Part shown: positions 13,739-27,285 of the stretch, piece after piece
How the letters are laid out: each line of letters begins with the position of its first letter
How positions within the stretch are numbered: position 1 is the stretch's first letter
Source of the DNA: Fratercula arctica
Taxonomy: Eukaryota; Chordata; Aves; Charadriiformes; Alcidae
Assembly (NCBI GenBank): GCA_947846985.1
Contig: CANTUZ010000001.1
Location: forward strand, 113,477,757 to 113,541,756
Length of the DNA stretch: 64,000 nt
Direction: 5' to 3'
The notes under the pieces: model-generated
Told to the model about the DNA's origin: nothing
The model's database searches: none
What the model saw: the letters and a program-made list of their open reading frames with translations, nothing else
Position numbers and translations under genes: made by a program

Positions 13739-16700
13739 GAGAAAACTCAAACAACTAAAAATAAAGAGAAACAGCTCTTTCTCTGGGTTTGTTTTTCTTT
13801 TTTAATGGAATCATCTATATTTAGATGCCACTGGTCAAAATCCATTCTTTATGTCTAGACCTCACCTAGCTTAAATGTTAATGCCATTTGTGCCTTGTCC
13901 TCTGAGGTTCAAGTAAACAAGACCTAGAGAAATACAGTGTTAAGACATGACATACTGTACTGTTACGTTACTGCACTATTTCCAGTATCTGAAAGAGTTT
14001 TGCTAGGTCTGCTTCCAGTGTCTAGACCTTGCAGGCTGAAAATTATTCAGAAAAAAAAAAAATTCTTTGTATCCTTTAATTCAGTTTCCATCATATTTAT
14101 GACTCTATGGCAACAAAGTGGGGATTTCAAAAGATGTGGAAGAAACAAGACTTAAAAAGAACGTGATCAACTCAAAGCAGACATTGGTAAAAGCAGAATC
14201 CTGCATGTGATGTCCTTAAAGTTCAGCCTTTAAGAAATATATTGTTTACAGACTAGTTACCAGTAGCAGTGTTAAGTTTTTTCAACAACCTGACATCACA
14301 GAATGTGAATGTGCCTTCCCAAATGAAGACCAAGAATGATCTGCAACCCAGAATGTGCTGAGAAGTTTTGTACTGAGTACAACCCAAATTGGAAATGACC
14401 TATAGCAACAGAAAGAAAGGTATGACTTAGCAGACCAGGTTGTATGCTTAATGCCCACTAATGCATCTAAACATATATTCTAATCAAGAATGATCATAAT
14501 GATTTTTTCCAGACTGCACATCATTTTCTGTCATTATAATAACGGCCTGGATGTCTTTCTATTGGACTAAAAGACTATTTCTATTTAAGCTTGTGTTTAA
14601 ATGATTGTTGGAAGTGTAATTCTCAGTCAGCAGACTACGGCACCAAAGCTAATGTTTGTTGAGCACTGTGTTCGAACTCTTCTATGAACTATTTGAGCAA
14701 GAGTTTTTAACCCACAGATTAGCTTGGGTAGTTTTCAAAAAGGCAGTCCTTTTCCTTGCTGAATATGAAAGGCAAAGCAGAATTTTCCTACCAAGACCCA
14801 TTTGGCAATCAGAGAGCTGCAGCACCCTTCTGACTCTGAGTGCCCAGGAACGTCTGGGTATGGCTTATAGAAAAAGATGTATTGCTTCCAGCTGGGAAAC
14901 CCAAGAAATGAGTTATTCCTAATATAATTTTCTATATTGTGTGCAGCTCATATATTAAGTATATCCATGATAGACAGACAACACCAAATATAAGAATAAA
15001 TGTCCCCACTTACAATGAGCTATAATATTTCTACTTGCATCCAATGCTGACGTAAATTGAAATAAGGGTATAGCTTCAATCCATTGTTCATAAGGAAGAA
15101 TAAGGTGCACGCTGTACAAGAGAAAAACAAGTGTATTACTGATGGCAGGAGCTCTGTGACCCGACCTTCAGATCTGAACATACAGCCTACTTTGACACCA
15201 TAAGCATGCTTGGAGCAGGCAGCAGCTGTGCCTAAATAACTGCAATTTGCTACAACACTGGAAGATAGAAAATATGAAAAGCTCTTCAGAAAACATCCCT
15301 AGTACCATGTCATTGAAATTGTTTATCAGTTAGTGAGTCAAGAAATTAGGGCACTAAAAAGATGGCTGTGGTGGAGGACCAGAGAACACAAGTCTATTAC
15401 TGAAGCCCAGGAACCAGCAAGCACACATTTTCCTCTAAGCATGTGACCTTGATTTATCTCTCCTTTCTACCTGTAATTTACTTCCTAGCTGAAGAATAAT
15501 CTTCTTTCTCAGCAGATCCAACCTTGTTCCAGCGTCTGCCCTCATTCTTATGCTCCTTACACACCTGTTTTATTTCTTTCTCTTCAGTTTGTGTCTACTT
15601 CTGGCTGTCCAGCGCACCAAAAGCTAGGTTCACGTGGTGGTTTTGTTCCGAAGTGAAGGACAGAATGAACCCATTCACTAGGAGTGCTCATGGCAGAGCT
15701 GAAACGTCCTGTATTAACTTTCTATACTTAGCGCAATAATGTAGATGGTCACATTTTTTCAATCAAAACATTTTTCAGCAAAAGAAGGAAAAGGCCTCTT
15801 CTGAAATGGATACTTTTGGAGGCAGTGTTTTGTTCAGGTTTTTCTTCTTTGTCTATAGCAAAGTGAGCCCAAAATATTTCATCTGTGCTCCTAAAAGCCA
15901 AGATTTTATCAAAACATTTCAAAAAATTGGAAAATAAAGCTGGACTTCTGGGTGCTCAGCTGTTTTAGTTGAACCTTTCTGTTAATATTTTTAAACAAAA
16001 CATTTCTTCAGTTTTTCTGTTACATGGAAAACGCTTACCATTTTCTAATCAACCCCAGTTATAATAGCTGTGGCTTTGGGCTGAGGAGTTGAGGTACATT
16101 CTGGAGGCAGAGAGCTAGAAAAGGCCTAGTTGCCTCAGAGGCTGGTCAAAGACCTTTGCTTTCTCATAGATACTCCATCACCTCAGTTTACTGTTCCTCC
16201 AAACCCAGCATTTACTACCGCTTCACATCAAACACAGAGACACCGTATGAAAAGAGGCTTTCAGCAGGCTGGTTTTAAACTTGGTTTCCACGTAGATGGG
16301 AAGAAGACATATAGCTCTTTATTTTACACCATTGAGAGCCTCAGAGCGGATTTTCTTAAAGAACCACTTCAAGTACTGAGAGTTGTTGAAATTATCCAAG
16401 GCTTTCTAGTTCCTAAAATATTCCCTCCCATATGCTGAGTGTCCACTTTGAAAACCTTGCTCATTCTTTCCTGCATCTGGCATAGATTTCCAGGGGGGTG
16501 GGGCAGCCTCTGCGGTCGGCATGAGAGGAGCCCGACTTCACAGCTGCTGTTTCCTTCCTCTGACAACGCAAAAAATATCTTCAAGGAGGGAATCCCATTT
16601 AACATGCAAGTGGTAATACCAAAGATGCTTTAGCTTCTCATCCTCTTTGTGACAGTGTCCTGAAACAAAACAGTGCAGCTAATATTAGCCCCTAGACTCC

Positions 16701-17522
16701 CCCCCTACCTCAAGCCTCCATCCTTTTTCTTAACTCCTGTCGTGACTGAGCTCAACGTAAATACCATAAAATCAAAATGTCGTTTGGTTATTTACAGTGA
16801 ACGATTTCTTTGATGAGCTTCATCCCCTTTCAGATATTTTTTCCAGCCAGCTTTGATTTTTACACATCAGTTTACATTCAGTTGTTATATGCCAAGTAGA
16901 ATACCAGTCACAGACTATTTTTGCCACATTTTTAATAGTATTTCTGCATCCTGGCAAAAGTGGATACACAGGATGTTTTGCGATAGGCTAAAGAAATCAT
17001 ACCAGGGTGAGGGTATTGTCCATACATATAATGGAAACACTGAATGTTATGATCTAAACAGAAAAGGCAGAGGCACCACAGATGTTAGAGTTTAATCAGA
17101 ATCCCATAGTGAGCTTATGTAGCCAAAAGTTAAATACAGTATGAGGACACTTAGCTGTAGCAGTTGGAACCAGCAGAGACTTTAGCCTTGTCTCATATGG
17201 AAAGGGATCTGCTTATTTAATTAAAATACGAACAACATAAAGCTTGCATTTAGCTGCAGGTAGGCAAACATTTGTATGAACTTTAACCACAACTATATTG
17301 TGCCCAAAAAGCAATTTTTCCTACACCCTGGCCTAGCTTTTCCTTCCGCAGGCACAGTATTGGGTGGTAACAAGTCACCACTCCCCAGCACATCCGCGGA
17401 AACCGCTGATGGGGGCTCTCTCGCTCTGTAGGCAGAGATAATTTTAGGTAGCCATGGATCAACAACATGGTTACTAGCACCCTATGTGTATCGGGGTGCC
17501 CTGCTGTTGAAGCCAACCCCCT

Positions 17523-17533
17523 GGGGGGGGGGG
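17523..17533. repeat. G11 homopolymer
   Basis: Eleven G residues lie inside a small GC-rich patch (about 17380-17620). Its length is likely to be unstable in sequencing and in the population. Confidence 0.9.
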
Positions 17534-17760
17534 CCGTGTCAGAGCCATGCAGCCCAGAACCCCTACTAGGGGCTGGCAATTGCAGTGACAAAAGCTGCTG
17601 CCCCGTCTGATGAAGGGGGTTGTCAGCTCTAGAGTGTTGATTACCACCAGAAGTGTTATAATCACATCCCAGAACAGGGTAAAGACAACCTGTCTTTGAT
17701 CCTCTTAAAAATTTCACTGAGATGTTGCTGAGCTTAGCTAGAATATGCTAGTGAGACACC

Positions 17761-17894
17761 AAAAAAAAAAAAAAAAAAACCAAACAAAAAACCACATAAA
17801 GAGGGAAAAAGAAGGGGGGTGGGGGGGGAAGAAAAGAGGGAAAAGATAAAAAGAGGGAAAAAAAGATAAAAAAAATAAAAAGAGAAAAAGAAGT
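17761..17894. repeat. A19 run plus long purine-rich tract
   Basis: A19 at 17761-17779 is followed by a CAAA-rich linker. From about 17799 to 17893 comes an almost pure A/G tract with G6TG8 at about 17814-17828 and two imperfect copies of AGAGGGAAAAGATAAAA (about 17834-17875). Only a few T residues interrupt it. Homopurine tracts of this kind can form triplex DNA and often stall replication or sequencing. Confidence 0.88.
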
Positions 17895-20800
17895 ATATTA
17901 TAGACATGGGCTAAGATACAGCAGTTCAGTTTTTCCAGTCCACAGGTAGCATGGCTTATCCTGAGCTTAACAGAGAAAACTGCTGAAATCGGTCAGGTGT
18001 AGCTGGTAGGTGTGAACTCCCCTCAGCCTAACTTAAGCTAGATCTCTCTGTCCAGGTTAGTCCTCGAGCCGAGACACTTCTCTGAGCATGTCAACACAGC
18101 CGCAAAGCAGCAACCGCAGCCGATCTGGGCACTTTCAGGAGGGGACTTGGGGCATGCTTGGGGACCAGCGAGAAGCGGTGGGCACTGCAGCTCAGTGGGT
18201 AAGTAGGGGCTGCGTTAGCAGTGTCCTTGGCTCCTGCTTGACCCACTTTCTTCCCTGCCTGTTCCTCTGCACAGCCCTGGACAGTGAGGGAAGCAAGTGC
18301 CACAGCCCGGTCTGACATCTGTCCCGGGACACAGGAGGGAGCGGTGTCGCTTTTCCTTCCTCGCACACCCACAGCCCAGCTGGCCCCAGCTGGCCCTACA
18401 GGCTCACAGGACTGGGAAAACATGTGAATTACAGTCACTTAGACTACCTGAATTAAGCACTGAGGGTCTAAGTGCTTTCGAAGAGTTTTGCCTTTAGAGG
18501 GGTTTTCTCTGCGTGCTTTATTTCTCAGCAAGAATACAGAAACGTTTTTGATCCAACTGCTAGTCCAGCTTACTTTACACGAGGCTATAATTTTCAGTGC
18601 CTTTCCATCAGTGCCATGCTTGTTATCAATTTAGATGGGAATACTCATTTCTCTCTGTCAAATGATGTAAACTATACAAGCAAGTGGATTTTAGTGCACA
18701 ACCAAAAAGCTAGTACAAAAGATCCATAGAACCTTAAGCTGCCCCTATGCATCGAGTAGCCAACATTCATCACACATATTGCTTTTATGTTCTCTGCATC
18801 TGAATTTTGGCCAGTGGAAACGTTATCATGGCTGACCGTTGTTTAAGTGATGAGTGACTGTCTCCAGAAATGAAAAGAAATCTTTATAAAGCAATGATAA
18901 ACCCATTCAGTGCAAGGAATTATTGTCAGCCTGTGAATTGTTCAGCCTGGGGGGATCTCAATGAGTCCTGGGTGACCAAAGATAAACGTGTTAATTTCTC
19001 TGTTTATCTCCACTGCAGTAGATTATCCATGGATAATTTCTACAAAGGTTTTTCCCTCTTTGCCCCTTCCCAAGTTATTTGTTCTTAGTTCTATGGCAGC
19101 TACCTCCTGCTATTATGAACCTGGAGTACTTTGATTTAAAATCTGCTAATTAGTGTATGCAATTTCCTTATGCCTGCGCCTAAGCAAAATTAAAATACTC
19201 TATCTCCCTTAGTCGCTGTGGTAGAGTTCACATGGTCAGGCCTTGTTTAATAGCAGAGTTTCATTCAAAACACCATGCAGCTGAAGAAAAATGAGTCTTC
19301 CCACAGTGAAATAAATACATTGAGGGGAAGATTAAGAATGACTGAAGTTTTGTGGCTTTGTTTGTTAATTTGGGGGGTTTCTGGTTGTTGTGGGTTTTTT
19401 TTTTTTTGTTTGGTATTGTTGGGGTTTTTTTAGATTATCAGGTATTGAAATACAAAGTGAAAAACATATATTCCTCACTTTTATACTCTTCTTTCTAACA
19501 ACAGTCAGGCCATTTCAAGGGGGAGAAGAAGTAGTAAACAGAATATTTCTTGTTGATGGGTCAGTCGCAGTTTCATGTAGGCTGAAAAGTAGATTGTAAT
19601 CCTGTGAAACGGCAGCATACTTTTGTTCCTCCCTCCCTGCCCCCATCCTGAAAACACACATGGCTTGACAAAATGCCACTAGAACGTGCTTGAAAACAGT
19701 GATCTCATTGTGAAGGCTGAAAACTTAGGGCTCAGTATAGTTGGATGATTGAGAAGCACAACATGCTCAACAGATGTAAAAACTGTATAATTCATGACTT
19801 TCTCAAGTGGGGAATGAGCTTCCACAGCCAGTTACTAAACCGCTGCAAGAGGTGTAAAATATCCAGCGATTTCCTATGCGAGTGCACCAACTATTTCAGA
19901 TATGCACATACTACTTGTGAGTTTTGGCTAGTGGTCACTGGGGTTATTTCTCTCCGCTCTGTTCTGTACTTGTTTTGGGGTATTTTAATAAGAGAGGAGA
20001 GACTTAACATTTTATCCTTGGTTTTCCTATTAAATGGCGGGGAGGTGGGGGGAAGGGAACAAGCAAACAAACTCTAAGCAACTTAAGTCCAGAGAAAACT
20101 TAAAAGGAGATTACAAACCTCGGACTTCCCACTTGTCTTAGTGAGCTGGCAGGAAAGCCAGTTTAAGCCAACTGGGTTCGTTGTTCCCTTGGGTCTGCAA
20201 TCCTGCATAGACCTCCCTGGCAGACTCTGAAATTTTGGAAAGCTAAACTGAGGCTCACATGATCCCTTTTCCTTTTTTTTTTTTTTTTTCCCAAGAGTTT
20301 CCATCTCTTGCTTTCCTCTGAACCTCAAAATCCAAAGCAATTCATTTCTGAAACTTTTCTAAAAATTCCCAGATTTTGTTTCTTTAAAATTAAGCAGCTC
20401 TCTCTGCTACTGCACATAGTTTCTGCAGGGCCTCACAGGGGAAGGCTGCTGATGTTTCTTGCTTCCAGATCCAGCAGGCAGCTGGAAGACATTTTACCTT
20501 CCCATACTACAGGTTAGAATAGTGTCAAGGCTTCTCTAAATTGTGCCCAGAGGACTTCTTGCTCACTGAGGACTGTCATTCCCATCCTGGCTGCACCTTC
20601 TCTGGCTCCAGTCATGTTCTCCAAAATGAGAGCAGCTATCCCTGCCTTTGTAAAACTACTTCATACCAATACTGTCGGTAGTACCATGTGCCAGAAAAAT
20701 AAAATGAAATAAGTGCATGGGTACAGTCCTGCGTGCCATATTGCCAGCATCTGATCAGAGAATAGAGAGTTAACCTGGGGAGCGGAAAAAATCAACCTTG

Positions 20801-23800
20801 GCCTATCAGATGTGTCTCAATATAAGTATGTTTTGAAAGAATATCTTTTAACAAGAAGAGTATGAATGAGGCAGAATTATGGCATATCCACCACCTACTA
20901 GAGGTTTGAAGAAGTCTTCCCAAATTAACATGCCTCTTTAATTTAGACTGCGCAGAGCCTTCTAGGCAGCTCGCCAGCCTTTACAGCTGTTGGCAGGTAG
21001 AAGAGGATGGAGCAAGAGATAAGAGCAGAAGAGGGAATATTCCTTTTGGGAATATGTAGCCTCTGAAGGCAGATGTTGATTCAGAGATTTCATTTGGCAT
21101 CTGTCAGAGGTTACTGTGATGTTCATAATTGCTGTCCCCTAGCATTAGTTTATCACTGCTGCCATGCAGTAGCTATTTGTGACAGTATTTTCATGCAAAA
21201 CCTCATTTTAAAAGGCCTGTGTCTCTGTATCTGTTTTGGGTAAAAATTTCTCATACTCATTGAATACCCAAACTGCATTATTATTTCTGGACACTTCTGA
21301 GGCTGTCAATGTGTAAAAAATAATAGGTTGTCCAGCTGTTACATACGGTCAAATTCTTTATTGAGCTGGAATAAATCAGCTCCCCTTCTCTCCTCCTCTC
21401 TCTCTTTTTTTAAGGCTTCAGATTTGGCAGGTACCTACTGAATGCTGAACTCATGCCTTGCCCCAGTTAAAAAATAATGTGCCAGGAATAGTGAAAATTA
21501 AGTATGCAATTAGTTTTTCTTTTTTCCTGGACCTTCTGGAAACCAAGCAAGGTGCATGTCTCCAAGCAGATACAGGCTCACAATAGACAAATGATCTCAC
21601 TGGCTGGCAAAGAAAAATTTTTCTACCCCTGTCCCAGGAGAATGAGGTTTTTTCCTCCTCATCCACATCATCTTCCTGATGCAGTTAAAAACACCCTTGC
21701 CTTTCCCCTGTTTTGGTCTCCTTCCTCCACCTCAAGAAACAGTACCACACTCATGCACAGAATGAACCAAGGAAAGAAAAAAAAGTTGGATGAAGATGCT
21801 TATGTCTAGTCTAATATTACATAACTACAAAAATAGACAACCTCCCCTGCCAACTCTGCAGGCAGGAAAATGCCACATTGCTATAGGTGATGGTAGGGTG
21901 AAAAAGTTGTAGTAATGCATAATAAGGTTGCTGAGCCTGGGCTTTCCTCCAGACTTCACAAGTCAAACTAGCTGGTTTGTCATTTGGAGAAATTTTGGCA
22001 AAAACTTAGTGCACATTTTGTCCCAAGTTTGCTTTACGTGTACTTTAGTTTATAAAAAAAAGGGAATTTCATTTTGTGTTAACATTGTACATAAATTCAG
22101 CCTGTTAATCCATTTTCTGCATGTCTAATTCTTGTATTGCAAGACCAGGAACTTGCATCAGAAAAACATCATTTTTAGCAAAGCTTCTCAACTTTGTCAG
22201 GGTACTGAGAAAAGCCAGGAGCATGTACACTTCCACTTCTGCAAACTCCAGTAGACTTGTAGTAAGTGAATACCAGATTTTAGAGAAACAGAAAAGCAAG
22301 CCAAAAAAAAAATGTATCATAAAGCTCTGACCTTAATAAACCCCTTTTGACCATCACAAATGACACAAAAGATTAAGGCTGTCTTACTGGCAATGGTATG
22401 AGATTACTTATGTTAGGCACCCATTGCGGTCCAAAATGATGCCCACCCCAAACACAGTGATAAAAACTCTTCATGACTTATTCGGTTCAGAAAGGTAGCG
22501 AACATCTACTAAGAAAGAGCAAGAAACACAGAATCAAGAGACTAACTTCAATGCACATCTTCATTTCTATCAGTTGACAATCGTAAAGGATATTTTTGCT
22601 ATGTATTTTTACTGAATAGCAACAATATGTGCACTAATACGTAGCAAGCCAAGTGCTGAGGAAGCGAGTGACAGACTTTCTATGATTTCAGCGCTTCCAC
22701 AACTGAGAGGGTTTTCACAGACCAGTCACAGCTTATCCAGCTTAACGCAGATAGGTTTTATTATTGTCTGCTTGAGGTCTAAGACACACCAGGGCAATGC
22801 TTATTTTCATCCTCTGGTTCACTGTAAGAAATCCCTTCAGTCACATTTTGGGGAAAACCTGGCTGCTCTGATGCCAGCGGAGTTTGCTTACTCCATTTTG
22901 GGCAATGCCATTGACTTCAGTGGAGCCACACATAATTTGTAACTTTATTTTATTAAAAGACAGACACACAAAGTTATCCCTTTGCTACAACTCCAGAATT
23001 ATGGAAAACAAACATTGCCAGGATTGGCTTATCATCAATGTGATTTCTTGACTGTGTCTCAAGAACAGGATGTATCTCTAATATTAAGTAAAAAATACAT
23101 TGATCAAAGTTATTGCGTATTTTCTCTGTGTTCCTCCCTCTCCAGAAGAGTTGTAGTTAACAGTGTCATCCATCTCCATGGAAACTGGGTGAAAAAGTCA
23201 GTGATGAAGGATATATTTCTTATGGCTTGCACCAAGTTGTTCACAGTGGGGTTGGTGATTCACACTGAAGGCTGTTGTTGCACCTTCTAACTTTGTTACC
23301 TGAGCATTGGGTCTCTCCTACGATGAGGTAACCTCCCAGTACAGATGCTTCAAGTCACATCTCGAGGACTCTTCTCTCCTAAACACACAGGAAGGCAAGG
23401 TTGACACAGGCAGAAATTCTAGGGGACAAAAGCATACTCTGAGCATGTGATTTGCCAGTTGTGCCTTCTGTGACCTGTATGGTCTGAAACTTAGTAGTCT
23501 GTGAAATTATCTTTGAGTTACTGCTACAGTTCAAGCCAGCAGGCCTACTAATGCTGTCAGATCCCCAGTTGCAGAGGGGAAACTGATGGGGTGATGTTTC
23601 CATTCAGGGTGACCCACTACTCATCTCCTCCTCAGCCATCTCAGGCCCACAGCAAAATCTGTTAACCTTCAAGAAACCCTGTGAAACATCTTTACCTGCT
23701 GAAAATCTCAGTAAGGAGAAAACTGTATGGAAACAAAGCACATCATACAACTGCTGGAAGACACTTTGTCTTCTTGCTGGTTACTTATGTTTTGGAATCT

Positions 23801-26397
23801 GGCTTAATCTGAAAGGCTTTGTCATTATTTATATTTTTTTCTGTATTTATAATCATTTGCGTAAGTATCTGGTGTTTGAGGACAGGCACTTTTAAAGTAG
23901 AAAGTAAACATTGGCTCAACCCGTATTCCAAGATATTCTAAATAGCAAAGTCCTGAAAGTGTATTGGTGACCTCGCTTGGCATTGCTGCAGCATGATTAC
24001 CCTCCGTTCTCTCACAAGGAGAGGGGAAAGTTGGATACTTCAGTCAAAATAAGCAGACTGGCTTGCTTAAAGGCCTACTTACTTAGTAAAGTAAACCCAA
24101 AATAATGAACTAACTTTGATTCTTAAATAAACATCTTTGAGATTGTTATTTTAACACATCTGGTAACATGAAATGACCTATTCCAAGTCGCGTAAGCATC
24201 CATGTATACAAGCCCCAAATCCTCATAAGTACAAAATAAGCCACTCCAAATTCTAATTTTCCTATTTGTTTTCTGGTTTGAATAATTTTAACCAAAAGTC
24301 TCATTGAACCTACCGTACTTTTAAGTAGGTGATAAGGCAATAAATACAAAGGAGAAATGAAAAATTAATCCCTGTAAATTATGAATGAGAGAATAATTGT
24401 TGGAGTCTGCAAGATACTTCCATTGTATGGGCTAAACCCACAATAAATAAATTATTTTTATTCTGAGAGCCATTCCAATCCACAGCACCCATTTGCTGCC
24501 TTGGACTACTAGGGACTTTCACTACTGGTGTCCAGGTCTGGTAAGCAGATAAGAGCTGTTGTCAACGAACACTTGTACTCAGGGAAACTCTTGCAAATAC
24601 TGAAGAAGTTGTCCAAGAGCAATATCACTGCATGATACGGGCCTACTGGTTGAAGAAAAAAACAAAAAAAAACCCCAACCTCTTGAATACTGTGAGGTTA
24701 CCTAGCACAAATTTCTTAAAAATGCTTCAGTTGACTGAATATGTATGGTGTTTTCATAGTTCTTCTCATCTGAGAGTAACTTAGCTACATGAATGTTTCA
24801 GTTTATCTTAAAACATTCTAAGGGTTAAATTTAGTGAAAGCAAGATAATTAAAGTATAGTGTGTATAAAGTTTGAGTGAATAAAAACTAGAGAGTTTCCA
24901 TTTTTCAGGAAACAATATACCAAATCATGGTGAATTAGATCCTTGAAGAAGGTCCTTGTATACAGTAATACTACATACTATATGATTGTTCTAACTGCAG
25001 GCTTCCTGTATATTTAATTTGGTGGCATTACAGAACTATGAATTCCTCATATATCTTTAGCTGTCTTTCAGGGGAAGGTTCCACAACTTCTGGCTTCTGT
25101 AATTCTCTGCAATGATGCAATCAAAACTAATCCTGAAGTCAGAAAATCAGTTGTTAATACATCAGTGTGATTCAAAAATGCTTTTCAGGATAATAATTTT
25201 TTAAATATATACATACGCACACATATATACCCTTCCCACATTAATCCTAAACATGCATTCATTGACTAAAAAACTCCAAACATCAGTTTCTCCATTATCC
25301 TTACATATAACTGCAGACATTTCATAAAAAAAATATTCAGTTTTTAGTTTGCTGTAAATCTTGATGTTACTTTCACAGAATATTAACGTGATAGTAAATT
25401 CTTTACTTTATAATCCCATAAAGTAAGCCTTTTTTTCTGAAAAGCCCAAAATTTCGCATAAGCTTATAAATCCTGTATTAACATGGTAGATATGTGGTCT
25501 GGAATAATATGAATGTTTTCCAGGTAATTGAACTGGTATAATGAGTTTTACTAGCCTCAAAACTCAGAATCAGGTTTTTTAGTTAATATTATTTCTATGC
25601 AGCTGAGGAAGAACCTGTTATCAAAGTGTAAGTGCATACTATATCCTGAAGACTTTCAGATACTCTTTCCAATATTAATAAATATTTCCTACGTTAATAA
25701 ACACAGTATTTGTCATAGTTATCATAAATCACTCGAAAAAGGAAAAGTCATTGCAGAAGTCTTTTTCGCTTACCCAGTGGAGTTCATACACAGATAAATT
25801 CTGCTCTTCATTCATGCAGATGTCTGGTTTACCAAAATGTATCAAACTTCAGATCTAATCAAAGCAGTTTTTGGTCCATGTGGTGTGTCACTAATACCAC
25901 TGTGGTCTTTTCTTATGGAGTAGGAAAAGATCGGTAATTTGTTCAAGATGGCGCTATCAGAACCTCCAACCATCTTTCTGCCTGTGTGGTTACAGTGAAT
26001 CAGAGAAGAAGAAAGAAGTTATTCTTTGATGAACCTACCAAGGACTGGCTGCTAGTAAAACAAGTTGTTTCTATTAAGCAGGATTTGTGAGTTATACCAG
26101 GTGTTTCAGCCTAGAAATCTGAAAATTTACAGGGGATTTGTTGCCATTGAAATATGACTATTTTACTATATTTTATTAATATTTTACGCATTCCTGAATA
26201 AGAAGCAATGCCATCCAACAATATCAGTATAAAATCAACATCCAGGAGCTAACCCAGGAAAGGCAGAACCACCTCCTGCCTTTTGCTTCCTGCTCTGTGG
26301 ATATGATTTTCATAATTCTCATCAAACCAGTCCAGGAAAAGCTGCTAGTCCTCTGTGATCCCAGGGACAGTTAATGACTCACTTTAAACTGCAGTAA
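17895..26397. other. Long stretch without genes
   Basis: No gene recognised. A GC-richer patch lies at about 18060-18440. T-rich runs occur at about 19395-19407 and 20273-20289 (T17). A segment at 22903-22932 reads GCCATTGACTTCAGTGGAGC and resembles an ancient amniote repeat core. The listed frames are all about 110 codons or shorter and featureless. Confidence 0.6.
20273..20289. repeat. T17 homopolymer
   Basis: Seventeen T residues, which on the minus strand read as a poly(A) run. No minus-strand retrocopy is recognisable upstream of it. Confidence 0.85.
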
Positions 26398-26454
26398 TTG
26401 ATAAACATGCTTTTCATTTTAATGAAAGCAAGTATTTTCTTCACTTTTTTACAG

Positions 26455-26563
26455 GATAGAGAGAATGCCAGAAGCCAAATCTCTTACGTAGATGACTATG
26501 AATATACAGCCAGGCCTGGTTTTGATGAGTTTCTTCATCCCGAGTATTCCTATGTATTACAAA
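26455..26563 (+). other. Candidate internal exon, unrecognised
   Basis: A strong-looking splice acceptor (TTTTCTTCACTTTTTTACAG, ending at 26454) precedes an open frame. The first 36 codons contain YVDDYEYTARPGFDEFLHPE, rich in acidic residues, Tyr and Phe, and look more protein-like than the surrounding random frames. A possible donor, GTATGAGT, starts at 26564, giving a 109-nt exon that ends one base into a codon. The frame stays open to a stop at 26677-26679, but the last part overlaps a CR1-like remnant. I do not recognise the protein. It may be a real exon, an exonised repeat or chance. No partner exon on the plus strand was found. Confidence 0.25.
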
Positions 26564-26624
26564 GTATGAGTCAACATGAGCGAAGATGGCAGAGACTGGC
26601 TCCTAGGGCTGGCTTAATCTCTGC

Positions 26625-26770
26625 AGCAGCACGGCTGCCATCTAAATTTAGACTAGAATTTGGGCAGCCAACAAAGTAATTACTCACTGGAACAAACTGC
26701 CAAGGGTGACAATGGTGACTGCCACCAAAACATTTAAACCAAGTGGCAGTTTTGGGCTACTCTGGTACCC
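26625..26770 (+). mobile_element. Very old CR1-like (CR1/L2 group) LINE remnant
   Basis: Translation gives SKFRLEF, then after a one-base frame change ITHWNKLPRVTMVTATKTFK. This matches in order the conserved end of CR1-group ORF2, where a KFRLDIRK-type motif precedes [10 protein letters not shown] and an FK ending. The similarity at DNA level to the younger CR1 copies in this window is low, so this is an older family or a very decayed copy. The edges are uncertain and the 3' tail is not recognisable. Confidence 0.55.
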
Positions 26771-27164
26771 CTACAGTACACCACACCTGCACCACTGAGG
26801 GTGGCTGAGTATTGCATAGACAATGTTGCTCCCTTGGCAGGAGCAGGAGATAGTCGGTTGTATGCCCACCATACTCTGGTTCAGCTTCATAAAAGAGCAA
26901 TGGAATGAAACCTCAAGCCCTTCTTGGTTTCCTCAACTACTTTACTGCTCTCTTCGGGGAAAGGGGAGAAGAGGTTGAATGGTGATTCAAGGGTATTGCT
27001 AGAATTCTTCAGTAACATGGGTTCGAGTTTAATCACCATTACCCTTGGGTGCCAGGTTGAGCTCATCACATGGCACAGAAACTGTTGACCAGAATCAAAT
27101 CCACACAAGAAGAGCTGAGTTTACAAGCAAAAGAAAATATCATTTCTGGGAGGCAGTTGCCACA

Positions 27165-27285
27165 GAGCTGTCTCCAGTGGTTAAGGGCATGCACCAAGAG
27201 ATCCTCAAGGAGAGGCCACAAGTTCGAGACCTGCGTTCCTCACTGACTTGCGGGTAGTGCTGCCTGTAATAGACCATGGCAGGTC
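27165..27285 (+). mobile_element. tRNA-derived SINE fossil
   Basis: AGTGGTTAAGGGCATGCACC at 27176-27195 resembles the A-box/D-arm start of tRNA-derived SINEs, and AGTTCGAGACC at 27221-27231 resembles a polymerase III B box (consensus GGTTCGANTCC). Spacing and order fit ancient amniote SINEs of the MIR/AmnSINE type. No cloverleaf with paired acceptor arms can be drawn, so it is not a functional tRNA gene. The subfamily cannot be fixed by eye. Confidence 0.45.

Larger units (their letters stand above)
10868..17522. other. AT-rich stretch without genes
   Basis: No gene or clear transposon was recognised. It contains a hairpin at 12585-12619, a G-rich run at 12697-12724, an A17 run at 13722-13738 and an A12 run near 14050-14061. 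The longest frames (102 codons at 16130-16438, 88 codons at 14656-14922) show no domain or signal and are taken as chance. Confidence 0.6.

Noticed and set aside
27018..27030. GGGTTCGAGTTT resembling a tRNA B box
   Set aside because: No A box or foldable cloverleaf stands upstream at the right distance.
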